Under the pieces are notes generated by a model, which was not told where the DNA came from, did not search any database, and saw nothing but the letters and a program-made list of their open reading frames with translations. A stretch of 64,000 nucleotides of DNA. It comes from Vibrio penaeicida (lineage in GTDB: Bacteria; Pseudomonadota; Gammaproteobacteria; Enterobacterales; Vibrionaceae). The stretch is from positions 77,380-141,379 of the forward strand of contig NZ_BFAQ01000023.1 of NCBI RefSeq assembly GCF_002933855.1, in the 5' to 3' direction. This document shows positions 54,414 to 63,027 of this stretch, piece after piece. Within the stretch, counting starts at the first letter, position 1; every line of letters starts with the position of its first letter. Position numbers and translations under genes: made by a program.

Positions 54414-54425
54414 TTGCAACGAATG

Positions 54426-54459
54426 ATCTGCCAGATATAAGTTTGGTTATCTGGCAGAT
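54426..54459 (+). terminator. Hairpin after the epimerase gene
   Basis: ATCTGCCAGATA (54426-54437) and TATCTGGCAGAT (54448-54459) form a perfect 12-bp stem with a 10-nt loop. No T-run follows; it abuts parS2. Confidence 0.65.
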
Positions 54460-54472
54460 TTACAATGTAAAT
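54458..54472. promoter_or_regulatory. parS2: Distal parS2-type partition site
   Basis: ATTTACAATGTAAAT, the TTTACANTGTAAA core with A at the centre. About 23 kb from oriCII, so it is the outlying member of the window's set. Confidence 0.8.
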
Positions 54473-54798
54473 TTAAATCCCGTCATCTTTTTAGCCTGTA
54501 TTCCTCGCTCACTATCACTTTGTGCCTAGCGATTTTTCCTACGTGAATAGGGCTGCGAGACATTTCAGTTAGTACATCACCGTCTTCCATAAAAAAACAT
54601 AAAACTCTTGTCATAACGGTGATTTACGCCATTTCACTGCTTCTTTATTCATAATTATGTTGTTTTGATGATTTTTTTAATAGTGTGATCTGGTTGTTAT
54701 TTAATCGATTGGGTCTACCTTGAACTAAACATATTTTTACGTATAGTAAAATTTTTACACATTTAACATGATTGAAACATGCTGAGAGGGGAACGAGT

Positions 54799-55362
54799 AT
54801 GGATGCATATTCTCTTGGAGCAAGGATTCGAAGAAAGCGTAAAGAGTTAGGAAAAACGCTGCAGCAAGTCGCCGATGAATCGAAGTTCTCTATAGGTTTT
54901 CTGTCTCGTGTTGAGCGCAACGATGTTTCACCATCTCTCTCGTCACTCGCGATCATCGCTAACGTGTTGCAGTCGGATATGGAAAGCTTCGTTTCAGTGC
55001 CAAGCAATGCGGGCTCAGTGATCTTGGCTGCAGACCGCGCAGGTTTTTCCTTACCCGATGGCAAGGCGCACTATCAACAACTTTCGAGTGATTTTCCAGG
55101 AAAGCGAATAAATGGTGCAGAAGTTGTGTTGGAGCCGGGCTTTCAAACCGAAGCAATGGTTCATGAGGGCGAAGAACTGTGTGTGGTACTGGATGGGTAT
55201 TTGACGTTAACCCTCAATAATCAAACCCAAGTACTAACAAGTGGAGATAGTGCTCATTACAGCTCTGCCATCCCTCATCAATGGCGTAATACGCATACCA
55301 CACCATGTCGAGTGATGTGGTTTGGCGACCTCGATATTTTTGCCCACCACAAGGAAGAATGA
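54799..55362 (+). CDS. XRE-family regulator with cupin domain
   Basis: 187 residues from the ATG at 54799, with GAGAGGGGAACG upstream. N-terminal HTH (LGARIRRKRKELGKTLQQVADESKFSIGFLSRVERNDVSPSLSSLAIIA) and C-terminal cupin (VLEPGFQTEAMVHEGEELCVVLDGYLTLTLNNQTQVLTSGDSAHYSSAIPHQWRN). Members such as PuuR regulate amine and amino-acid use. As first gene before the ABC operon it is likely its regulator. Confidence 0.9.
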   Translation: MDAYSLGARIRRKRKELGKTLQQVADESKFSIGFLSRVERNDVSPSLSSLAIIANVLQSDMESFVSVPSNAGSVILAADRAGFSLPDGKAHYQQLSSDFPGKRINGAEVVLEPGFQTEAMVHEGEELCVVLDGYLTLTLNNQTQVLTSGDSAHYSSAIPHQWRNTHTTPCRVMWFGDLDIFAHHKEE

Positions 55363-55363
55363 C

Positions 55364-55807
55364 ATGAGCGAGGGGTTTGAGAGTTTTGAAAGCACACAGC
55401 AAGAACTGAAGCGTGCGGTGGGATTTAAGTTACTGACCATTATGTGCCTAACCAGCAACCATGCGTGTCGATGCTACACCAGCGACATCAATAACTATCC
55501 AGTGAGTGGTGTGAAGCCTTTAGAGTTTGATGATTGGCACCAACAGGTTGTTGTTAAGGCGACGCCTTTTGTGTGTAACGAGCGAGCTTTGTTAGACAAA
55601 TATCTAAAAGACAGCGCTTTGTTTGAAAAGCTCCAGTTAGGATCAGCCATTAATCTTCCTGTGATGTTTCAGGATGAAGTGATTGGCACCATCAACCTCC
55701 TCGATGAAGAGGGGGCATACGTAAGTATTGATTTACCCAATGCAATGGAAGTTGCGCAGAAAGTGGCACCCGATCTGTTGGCATTTCGACGTGCACTTGA
55801 AAAGTAA
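55364..55807 (+). CDS. GAF-domain protein of the peptide transporter operon
   Basis: 147 residues from the ATG at 55364, one base after the stop of the XRE-cupin gene. A single GAF-like domain: GFKLLTIMCLTSNHACRCYTSDINNYPVSGVKPL and ALFEKLQLGSAINLPVMFQDEVIGTINLLDEEG. It might sense the transported compound. The transporter binding protein follows 13 bp downstream. Confidence 0.8.
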   Translation: MSEGFESFESTQQELKRAVGFKLLTIMCLTSNHACRCYTSDINNYPVSGVKPLEFDDWHQQVVVKATPFVCNERALLDKYLKDSALFEKLQLGSAINLPVMFQDEVIGTINLLDEEGAYVSIDLPNAMEVAQKVAPDLLAFRRALEK

Positions 55808-55820
55808 CAGGAGACATTTC

Positions 55821-57416
55821 GTGAAGTACTTAAAACAACACCAAATCTGGTGCAAGCTAGCCGTTACCATCAGTGCGCTGTTTTGCGCATCAACGATTGC
55901 GGCAACGCCGCCTTCCACTCTGGTTGTAGCAAAAAATATTGATGACCTCGCCACCCTCGACCCTGCTCAAATTTACGAGTTCACAGGAGGAGAAATTAGC
56001 AATAATCTGTACGACCAACTCGTGGAGTACCATGCCGGTGCAACGGATACACTCGTCGGCGGATTAGCAAGCTCGTGGCATGCCGATAGTGCTGCTCGCA
56101 CCATTACCTTTGAGCTGGATAAAAGCGCCAGATTTGCATCCGGCAATGACGTAACAGCGGATGATATTGTGTACTCGTTTGTGCGAGTCATGAAGTTGAA
56201 CAAAACCCCCTCTGCTGTCGTGAAACAACTGGGTTGGAACGCCGACAATATCGAATCGCAAGTCGTTAAAGTCGATGATGACACAGTGAAAGTCCACTAC
56301 AAAGAAGGCATTTCCCCTGACTTTGCGTTAAACACTTTAACAGCGACAGTGGCGTCTATTGTCGATAGTAAAACAGTGAAGAAACACGAAAAAGACGGCG
56401 ATATGGGCAACGCTTGGCTCAACAAAAACAGTGCAGGCTCTGGTCCATTTTCATTGCGTATTTGGAAAGCGAACGACACGGTTGTACTTAGCGCTAATAA
56501 AAAATGGTGGGAGGGTGACTTAGCGATCAAACAAGTGATTTACCGCCACATTGTTGAGCCAACAACACAACGTATCATGTTAGAAAAAGGCGACATTGAT
56601 ATTGCGCGAGGTCTAGGACCGGATCAAATTCAAGCCATTGCCACCCACTCGGAGTTAAAAATAGAAGATTACCCTCAATCGGCGGTTTACTTTTTCTCGT
56701 TTAACGTGAAAAACAACAAACTGAATAACCCTGAGTTTTGGCGTGCTGCGAAATACCTGATTGACTACAAAGGAATGGCGAATTCATTCTTGAAGGGGCA
56801 ATTCAAAGTGCACCAAGCGTTTTGGCCACAAGGCATGCCGGGTGCAGTGAGTGATACTCCGTATTCGTTAGATGTGGCAAAAGCCAAGCAGATTTTAACA
56901 GACGCCAAAATTGAGAATCTGAGCCTGAAAATGGACTACATCAATAGCGAGCCGTTTTCGAGCATGGCGCAGTCAATTCAAGCTACATTTGCAGAAGCAG
57001 GTATTAAGATCGATCTGGTTCCGGGAACAGGAAATCAAGTCATCACGAAATACCGTGCACGGGAACATGAAGGGATGCTGTTGTACTGGGGACCAGACTA
57101 TGCCGACCCTCATTCCAATGCGGGGGCTTTTGCCTACAATGCCAATAACGATGACGACCACTATGTCTCTACTACAACTTGGCGTAACGGCTGGCAAGAT
57201 CTGGAGCTAAACAAGAAGGTAGAAGCGGCACTTCAAGAAACCGATCGTGATAAGCGCTTACAGCAATACCGTGATTTACAACATGATGTGATGAAAACGT
57301 CGCCAATTGTCGTCATGTTCCAAAACCAAGCGCAAACAGCACTGCGAAGCAATATTAATGGCTATGAGCAAGGCTCATCCGCCCATCAAGTGTACTACTC
57401 AAAAGTGACTAAATAG
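55821..57416 (+). CDS. Dipeptide-type ABC transporter binding protein
   Basis: 531 residues from a GTG at 55821 with AGGAG upstream; the longer frame overlaps the GAF gene. Signal peptide (LAVTISALFCASTIAA), then SBP family 5 signatures NNLYDQLVEYHAG, SWHADSAARTITFELDKSARFASGNDVTADDIVYSF. The ligand is not identifiable. First transport gene of the dpp-like operon. Confidence 0.92.
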   Translation: MKYLKQHQIWCKLAVTISALFCASTIAATPPSTLVVAKNIDDLATLDPAQIYEFTGGEISNNLYDQLVEYHAGATDTLVGGLASSWHADSAARTITFELDKSARFASGNDVTADDIVYSFVRVMKLNKTPSAVVKQLGWNADNIESQVVKVDDDTVKVHYKEGISPDFALNTLTATVASIVDSKTVKKHEKDGDMGNAWLNKNSAGSGPFSLRIWKANDTVVLSANKKWWEGDLAIKQVIYRHIVEPTTQRIMLEKGDIDIARGLGPDQIQAIATHSELKIEDYPQSAVYFFSFNVKNNKLNNPEFWRAAKYLIDYKGMANSFLKGQFKVHQAFWPQGMPGAVSDTPYSLDVAKAKQILTDAKIENLSLKMDYINSEPFSSMAQSIQATFAEAGIKIDLVPGTGNQVITKYRAREHEGMLLYWGPDYADPHSNAGAFAYNANNDDDHYVSTTTWRNGWQDLELNKKVEAALQETDRDKRLQQYRDLQHDVMKTSPIVVMFQNQAQTALRSNINGYEQGSSAHQVYYSKVTK

Positions 57417-57437
57417 ATCAGTAATAGGGGCACAGTC

Positions 57438-58475
57438 ATGGTGGGATCAAGCAATAAATTCTTTTCATTCGGTCTGATACTGGCAAAGCAAACGTCCATG
57501 GTTGTGGTGACTTTAGTGGCACTGTTGGTAGTGACGTTTTTTATCGGCCGTGTTATGCCCATTGATCCCGTCGTTGCTGTGGTGGGCGATCGCGCAAGCC
57601 CAGAAGTGTACGCTCAAGTTGAGGTTGAGCTTGGTCTCGATAAGCCCTTACCTATCCAGTTTTGGCGCTACCTAAAAGATGTCGCAAACGGCAACTTAGG
57701 CATGTCTCAGAGTACGGGTAATACCGTCTTGGAAGATATCAGCAACTTCTTTCCAGCGACTCTTGAGCTAGCGACTTTGGGTATTATTGTGGGCATTCTG
57801 CTTGGTGTTCCGCTTGGTATTTGGGCGGCTCTTCATCGGGGGACATGGCAAGATAACCTGATTCGGGTTTTTTCGCTGGTGGGCTACTCTACCCCTGTAT
57901 TTTGGTTGGGTTTAATTGGGCTGTTGGTGTTTTACGCCAAGCTTGATTGGGTAGCCGGACCAGGGCGGTTGGATATCGGCTACGAGTATTTGGTCACACC
58001 TGTAACTGGGATGATTCTTGTCGACTCTGCCCTTGAGCAGCAATGGGATGTGTTTCGTAATGCAATCAGTCACTTAGTGCTGCCCGTTCTCATATTAGGG
58101 TATTTCTCCATGGCTTACATTGGTCGTATGACGCGCTCATTGATGTTGGATGAGTTAGAAAAAGAATACGTGGTGACCGCGCGTGTGAAAGGCGTGAGTG
58201 AATTTACCCTAATCACGCGGCATTGTTTGGTGAATATTCGAGTTCCACTGATTACGATTTTGGCGCTTACCTACGCCAGTTTGCTTGAGGGGGCTGTTCT
58301 TACCGAGAGCGTCTTTGCTTGGCCGGGTTTGGGGGCGTACATTACTAATGCTCTGTTTTCTGCCGATATGCCCGCGGTATTGGGTGGCACATTGATTGTT
58401 GGTATCTGTTTTGTGAGTTTGAACTTGTTGGCAGAACTCGCCTATCCCCTTCTAGACCCGAGGGTGAAACGATGA
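57438..58475 (+). CDS. Dipeptide-type ABC permease DppB
   Basis: 345 residues, six helices. DppB family features: RVMPIDPV near the N-terminus, LGLDKPLPIQFWRYL, GYSTPVFWLGLIGL, and the EAA loop RSLMLDELEKEYVVTARVKGVSEFTLITRH. Overlaps the next gene by four bases. Confidence 0.93.
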   Translation: MVGSSNKFFSFGLILAKQTSMVVVTLVALLVVTFFIGRVMPIDPVVAVVGDRASPEVYAQVEVELGLDKPLPIQFWRYLKDVANGNLGMSQSTGNTVLEDISNFFPATLELATLGIIVGILLGVPLGIWAALHRGTWQDNLIRVFSLVGYSTPVFWLGLIGLLVFYAKLDWVAGPGRLDIGYEYLVTPVTGMILVDSALEQQWDVFRNAISHLVLPVLILGYFSMAYIGRMTRSLMLDELEKEYVVTARVKGVSEFTLITRHCLVNIRVPLITILALTYASLLEGAVLTESVFAWPGLGAYITNALFSADMPAVLGGTLIVGICFVSLNLLAELAYPLLDPRVKR

Positions 58476-59380
58476 AATCTTCCATTAGACCTTCCATTAA
58501 GCAGTGGCTATTGGATGATACCCCAACCAGTCAGTGGCAAGCGAGATGTGCTAACTGGTATCGAGTTTGGCTGGCATTATGCGCCAATCCACTTACCCTC
58601 ATGGGCATTGCATTACTCGTGTTATTGCTAGCAGTGTCAATATTGGCTCCATGGCTTGCACCGCATTCGCCCATTGAAACCAATTTAGAAGCACGTTTGT
58701 TAGCGCCGTCTTGGGATTTTTGGCTTGGTACAGATCACCTTGGGCGAGACATATTTAGTCGCTTATTATACGGCGCGCAGGTGACCGTCACTATTGTGCT
58801 GCTAGTGGTTGTTACTACGGCACCTTTGGGCCTCATGATCGGTGTGGTTGCCGGTTATTTCGGAGGTTGGGTCGAGCTGGTATTAATGCGCATTACCGAT
58901 ATCTTTCTCGCGTTTCCCAAATTGGTAATGGCGCTCGCCTTTGTCGCCATCTTGGAGCCGGGTTTAGGTAACGTCGTATTGGCCATTGCCATTACGGCAT
59001 GGCCACCTTATGCACGTGTTGCTCGTGCAGAAGCGCTTACCTGTCGAAATGCTGATTACATTCAAGCAGCGAAGCTGTCTGGCGCTTCACCAATACGAAT
59101 TTTGTATCATCATATTGTACCGATGTGCATGACCTCAGTGATCATCCGTGTCACCTTGGATATGGCAGGGATCATTCTCGTCGCTGCGGGGCTGGGTTTC
59201 TTGGGCTTGGGTGCGAAACCTCCTACGCCAGAGTGGGGCATGATGATCGCAGAAGGTCGCTCGTTTTTGTTGGATCAATGGTGGGTTGCGACCATTCCAG
59301 GCATAGCCATTCTGTTGGTTAGCCTTGCGTTTAACTTATTGGGTGACGGTTTGCGTGATGCCCTTGAAGGCAAACGGTAG
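58472..59380 (+). CDS. Dipeptide-type ABC permease DppC
   Basis: 302 residues. GTDHLGRDIFSRLLYGAQVT, the EAA loop RAEALTCRNADYIQAAKLSGASPIRILYHHIVP, and LGLGAKPPTPEWGMMIAEGRSFL are DppC signatures. Confidence 0.94.
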   Translation: MKSSIRPSIKQWLLDDTPTSQWQARCANWYRVWLALCANPLTLMGIALLVLLLAVSILAPWLAPHSPIETNLEARLLAPSWDFWLGTDHLGRDIFSRLLYGAQVTVTIVLLVVVTTAPLGLMIGVVAGYFGGWVELVLMRITDIFLAFPKLVMALAFVAILEPGLGNVVLAIAITAWPPYARVARAEALTCRNADYIQAAKLSGASPIRILYHHIVPMCMTSVIIRVTLDMAGIILVAAGLGFLGLGAKPPTPEWGMMIAEGRSFLLDQWWVATIPGIAILLVSLAFNLLGDGLRDALEGKR

Positions 59381-59388
59381 GAGTGCCC

Positions 59389-60267
59389 ATGTCATTATTG
59401 AAAGCTGAAAAGCCATTACTGAAAGCCGAGAAGCCATTGTTGAAAGTTGAAAATCTTACAGTCACCTTTCCTACGGCGAAAGGTCCTGTAGACGTGGTGA
59501 AAAACTTTAACCTTGAAATGGGTAAAGAAAAAATTGGCATTGTCGGCGAGTCTGGATCGGGCAAATCCATGACGGCACGAGCCATTTTAGGTTTGTTACC
59601 GCAAGCTGCCTCAATGACAGCCAAGAGCATGTCTTTGCAGGAGACAAATTTACTGGGTTTGTCGCCTCGTCAGTGGCGCAATGTTCGAGGGAAAGCGATC
59701 ACTATGGTGATGCAAGATCCCAAATTTTCTCTTAATCCGGTACTCACCGTAGAGCGGCAGTTGCTTGAAACTTGGAAGCTACACCACGTAGGCAACAAGT
59801 TTGAAGCAAAGCAGGCGATTTACAATGCACTTGCGGAAGTGGCCATTCGAGATCCAGAGAGGGTATTGGCATGTTATCCCCACCAACTTTCGGGGGGAAT
59901 GGGGCAACGAGTCATGATCGCCATGATGTTGCTGCCACAGCCAAATATTCTGATTGCCGATGAAGCCACATCTGCATTAGACGTCACCGTACAGAAACAA
60001 GTATTGGAATTACTGAATAATTCAGTGGAAGCGCATGGCAGTGGTCTGATTTTGATTAGCCACGATTTACACCTCGTCGCCGAGTTTTGCGACCGAATCA
60101 TTGTTATGTATCGTGGCTGCATTGTGGAAACTTTATCGGCATCTGATCTTCACCAAGCGCAACATCCATACACGCAAGGTTTGTTGGCTTGTTTACCCAG
60201 TTATCAAAAACGCGATCAGCCACTTTCAACGTTAAACCGCGATCCAGCATGGGAGAAACTGGCATGA
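59389..60267 (+). CDS. Dipeptide-type ABC ATPase DppD with N-terminal repeats
   Basis: 292 residues from the ATG at 59389 with AGGAG upstream. The first 22 residues hold three LLKxEKP units from 21-bp repeats (59395-59454). Then a usual ATPase: [58 protein letters not shown]. Glu-Ala (DEATSALD) in Walker B is normal for this family. Confidence 0.92.
   Translation: MSLLKAEKPLLKAEKPLLKVENLTVTFPTAKGPVDVVKNFNLEMGKEKIGIVGESGSGKSMTARAILGLLPQAASMTAKSMSLQETNLLGLSPRQWRNVRGKAITMVMQDPKFSLNPVLTVERQLLETWKLHHVGNKFEAKQAIYNALAEVAIRDPERVLACYPHQLSGGMGQRVMIAMMLLPQPNILIADEATSALDVTVQKQVLELLNNSVEAHGSGLILISHDLHLVAEFCDRIIVMYRGCIVETLSASDLHQAQHPYTQGLLACLPSYQKRDQPLSTLNRDPAWEKLA
59395..59454 (+). repeat. 21-bp tandem repeats at the DppD N-terminus
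   Basis: Two full units (59395-59415, 59416-59436) and a diverged third encode LLKAEKP twice and LLKVEN. Confidence 0.85.
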
Positions 60268-61010
60268 TAAAAATCAGCAATACCGATATTTATTGGGGGG
60301 AATTTCTTGCGGTTAAGCAGTTTAACCTCAACGTTGCTGCCAATCAGTGTGTTGGTTTAGTGGGCGAGTCTGGTTCGGGCAAGTCCACCGTTTTGCAGCT
60401 GCTTACTGGTATCAATCAAGAGTGGCGAGGTGAAGTAGAAATCGTGGGGCAAAATCTTGAGACTGGCAAGTCTTACCCAAAATCGCTTCGTCAAGATGTG
60501 CAAATGGTGTTTCAAGATCCGTATGCATCATTGCACCCTAAGCGTACGATCGACCAAACATTGTCAGAGGTCGCATATATTCACGGTATGGATAACGTAT
60601 CAAAAAGGGTGTCCAGCGTGTTGTCGGACGTAGGATTGGATGCGCGGTTTCGCTTTCGTTATCCCAGCCAGTTATCCGGTGGGCAAAGGCAGCGAGTCGC
60701 AGTGGCGCGTGCGCTCATCAGCAAACCGAAACTGGTGTTATTGGATGAACCGACATCCGCACTGGACGCTTCTGTGCAAGCGGAAGTGCTCAATCTATTA
60801 CGCCAACTCCAACAACAGCATCAACTTACCTATCTGATGGTGAGCCACGATCTCGACGTGGTGAACTGGCTATGTGATGACGTATACGTTATGAGCCAAG
60901 GGCAGCTCGAAGAGCAGACGGATGTGCACCGATTAGCGCGCCATCAAGCGACAAGTGAATATACGCATAAACTTCTCGCTGCTACGCATGGCGAAAAAGT
61001 GTTGGACTAA
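60264..61010 (+). CDS. Dipeptide-type ABC ATPase DppF
   Basis: 248 residues from the ATG at 60264, coupled to dppD by ATGA. Walker [58 protein letters not shown]. It completes a five-gene importer with the binding protein, two permeases and DppD. It lacks the long C-terminal tail of many DppF proteins. Confidence 0.92.
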   Translation: MIKISNTDIYWGEFLAVKQFNLNVAANQCVGLVGESGSGKSTVLQLLTGINQEWRGEVEIVGQNLETGKSYPKSLRQDVQMVFQDPYASLHPKRTIDQTLSEVAYIHGMDNVSKRVSSVLSDVGLDARFRFRYPSQLSGGQRQRVAVARALISKPKLVLLDEPTSALDASVQAEVLNLLRQLQQQHQLTYLMVSHDLDVVNWLCDDVYVMSQGQLEEQTDVHRLARHQATSEYTHKLLAATHGEKVLD

Positions 61011-61309
61011 ATAATGTTTTCTCTTTGTTGGTAATTGCGCTCAGTTCGTAATGAGCCTTAGTTCGAAATAGCCCTTAGTTCGTAATAGACTGTACAGCCC
61101 TGTCGATATATCAATCAATACCAGTTTTGGACAATTTCTGCACAATTCGGATATAGAGCTGGATATGCGTAGACTATCTTGTGTTTAGTATGTAAATAGA
61201 ATGTTAACAATGGAGTTTGATAAATGGGTGATTTTGCAGCCACACAGATACCCGTTGTAAAGACATCATTACGAAAAGCAGTTTGACGCAATATAGTGAG
61301 GAGTGACGG
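61011..61309. other. Intergenic region with 17-bp tandem repeats
   Basis: Three 17-bp repeats (61043-61093) begin soon after the dppF-like stop. No terminator hairpin or gene is convincing; the frame at 61115-61369 is rejected. The ribosome site GAGGAGTGACGG before 61310 belongs to the AraC gene. Confidence 0.55.
61043..61093. repeat. Three 17-bp direct repeats
   Basis: AGTTCGTAATGAGCCTT, AGTTCGAAATAGCCCTT and AGTTCGTAATAGACTGT follow without gaps. The first eight bases AGTTCGxA are constant. Confidence 0.75.
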
Positions 61310-62320
61310 ATGTATGACTCCAGAATAAATAACTCTTTGTTTCGTTTGGTCGATCAGGAATTCAGCCAATCGGAAAGGCTTCTTTTTTCATCTGGGAATG
61401 TAACTGAGGTGTGTGACGCCGTAGGGCAAGTCATGAAATCTCATTCACTTTCGGTGAAAGAAGATCGCACCAAGTTGGACGCAAAAATGCATTTTTTGCA
61501 GCTAGGTGAAATTTCGGTAAGCCGTCTTCATTACGGTGCTGGGGTAGACATTGAACCCGGTGCAATGAAAGAGTTTTTTCTTGTCCAAATGCCTCTGTCT
61601 GGCAGGGCTGTGATTGAGAGCCCACACAGCGTGGTGGATTCCACAACAAATCTTGCCTCTGTGCTAAGCCCTGATGATAGTGTAAGCATGCAATGGAAGC
61701 CAAATGTCGATCAGCTGATGATCAAAATTCCAAAGCCATTAATTGAGCGTACTGTGGTGGGCATAACGGGTCACGCCCTGCATGAAACGGTTCGGTTTGA
61801 TTTGGGGTTTGAATGGCAAAGAAGCCGAGAGTGGACAAGCTTACTTTGGTATTTGTTGACTTATGCCGCTCAGATTTCACCGTTCGAAAACCAGAATAGC
61901 CTGATCCTTGGACAGCTAGAGCAGTTGGTCGCCACGTGTTTGCTAAGTTGCCATTCTCACAATTACTCTACCAATGCAGCGAAAAGCAAACCCTCTATCC
62001 GGCCTCGACATGTTCGGATTGCTCAATCGTATATTGATGCACACTTGAACGAAGACATCAGTGCTGAAAGGCTTGCTGGAATTGCTGGCGTGAGTGTACG
62101 CAGCTTATACGGTGGGTTTAAAGATTTTCTTGGTATCAGTCCTATGCAGTACTTGCGTAATCTTAGAATGGAAAAGGTGCATTCAGAGCTACAAGGTGGG
62201 CAGGCGCAAAGCGTAACAGGGGTTGCGATGAAGTGGGGGTTTTCTCATATGGGGCGGTTTAGCGTCGCGTATAAAAGCCGCTATGGCGAAAGCCCAAGTG
62301 AGAGCCTAAGGCGATTGTAG
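61310..62320 (+). CDS. AraC-family transcriptional activator
   Basis: 336 residues. The N-terminal sensing part (VSRLHYGAGVDIEPGAMKEFFLVQMPLSGRAVIES) is of the AraC-binding-like type seen in AndR and similar regulators of aromatic degradation. The C-terminal pair of HTHs covers YIDAHLNEDISAERLAGIAGVSVRSLYGGFKDFLGISPMQYLRNLRMEKV and GFSHMGRFSVAYKSRYGESPSE. It converges with the monooxygenase operon and may activate it. Confidence 0.9.
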   Translation: MYDSRINNSLFRLVDQEFSQSERLLFSSGNVTEVCDAVGQVMKSHSLSVKEDRTKLDAKMHFLQLGEISVSRLHYGAGVDIEPGAMKEFFLVQMPLSGRAVIESPHSVVDSTTNLASVLSPDDSVSMQWKPNVDQLMIKIPKPLIERTVVGITGHALHETVRFDLGFEWQRSREWTSLLWYLLTYAAQISPFENQNSLILGQLEQLVATCLLSCHSHNYSTNAAKSKPSIRPRHVRIAQSYIDAHLNEDISAERLAGIAGVSVRSLYGGFKDFLGISPMQYLRNLRMEKVHSELQGGQAQSVTGVAMKWGFSHMGRFSVAYKSRYGESPSESLRRL

Positions 62321-62376
62321 TTTTTTCTATTTTCATTTTTCTTTCGAATTTTTTATCTTTCTCATTCCTTTAAATA

Positions 62377-62420
62377 AAGCCTCTATCGAATGTCATAATC
62401 CATTCGAAAGAGGCTTTTAA
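62377..62420. terminator. Bidirectional terminator between araC-type and styB-like genes
   Basis: AAGCCTCTATCGAATG (62377-62392) pairs with CATTCGAAAGAGGCTT (62401-62416) with one mismatch and an 8-nt loop; A-rich left and T-rich right flanks serve both converging transcripts. Confidence 0.85.
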
Positions 62421-62466
62421 CCCAAGTCCACCTCATGATGAACCTAGTCTCAAGAGGCGATGGCTT

Positions 62467-63015
62467 CTATGCACTTGCTAGAGAGGTAAATTTCCCTTGG
62501 TGGAAAACCAGCGGAGGGCGCTCTGTCGAATCTGTTGAAAGAACGCTACCAATCAAGAGTAGGTGATCGCCTGCGGAATTTTGTTCCGCATTTTTGCAGA
62601 TCAGTGTGGCGATAGCGCCTTCAATCACAGGCACACCTTGAGCGTTAATGTGGTAATCAATGCCATCGAACTTGTTCTCTATTTTTGAGCTGGCAAATCG
62701 CATAGCCAGATCTTCTTGTTCACCGGAAAGAACATTGATGGAGAAGTGATCACAGTCGTTAAAGTTCGCCAAGTTAGGGGATTGGGTTCCTAAACTCCAA
62801 AGCACTAAAGGAGGCGTGAGGGAGAGCGACGCAAAAGAGTTGATCGTGAGCCCTATTGGCACGCCTTCTGCTGTTCGAGTCGCTACAATGGCAACGCCTG
62901 TTGGGTATTTACCTAGCGCTTTTCGCAGAACTTGAGGAAGCAAAGATTCGCTGTCTTGTTTTGTCGGTTCTTGGCTCGTCGGTTTTTGGCTAGTTGGGGT
63001 TGAGTTATGGCTCAT
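62467..63015 (-). CDS. Flavin reductase of two-component monooxygenase (StyB-like)
   Basis: 182 residues. After a short repetitive N-terminus (TSQKPTSQEPTKQ) comes a flavin-reductase-like FMN/FAD domain: ALGKYPTGVAIVATRT, PIGLTINSFASLSLTPPLVLWSLG, FSINVLSGEQEDLAMRFAS. It would supply reduced FAD to the StyA-like oxygenase encoded just upstream (12-bp gap). Confidence 0.88.
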   Translation of the reverse strand: MSHNSTPTSQKPTSQEPTKQDSESLLPQVLRKALGKYPTGVAIVATRTAEGVPIGLTINSFASLSLTPPLVLWSLGTQSPNLANFNDCDHFSINVLSGEQEDLAMRFASSKIENKFDGIDYHINAQGVPVIEGAIATLICKNAEQNSAGDHLLLIGSVLSTDSTERPPLVFHQGKFTSLASA

Positions 63016-63027
63016 AAATCTTGCCTC

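Larger units (their letters stand above)
54414..54798. other. Intergenic region between sugar and peptide operons
   Basis: Holds the epimerase hairpin, a parS2 site and the promoter region of the XRE-cupin gene. A minus-strand frame (54645-55064) is a shadow of that gene. Nothing else is recognised. Confidence 0.6.

Noticed and set aside
54645-55064. 139-codon minus-strand frame
   Set aside because: It is the antisense shadow of the XRE-cupin regulator.
61115-61369. 84-codon minus-strand frame before the AraC gene
   Set aside because: No ribosome site, overlaps the AraC start on the other strand, no recognisable features.
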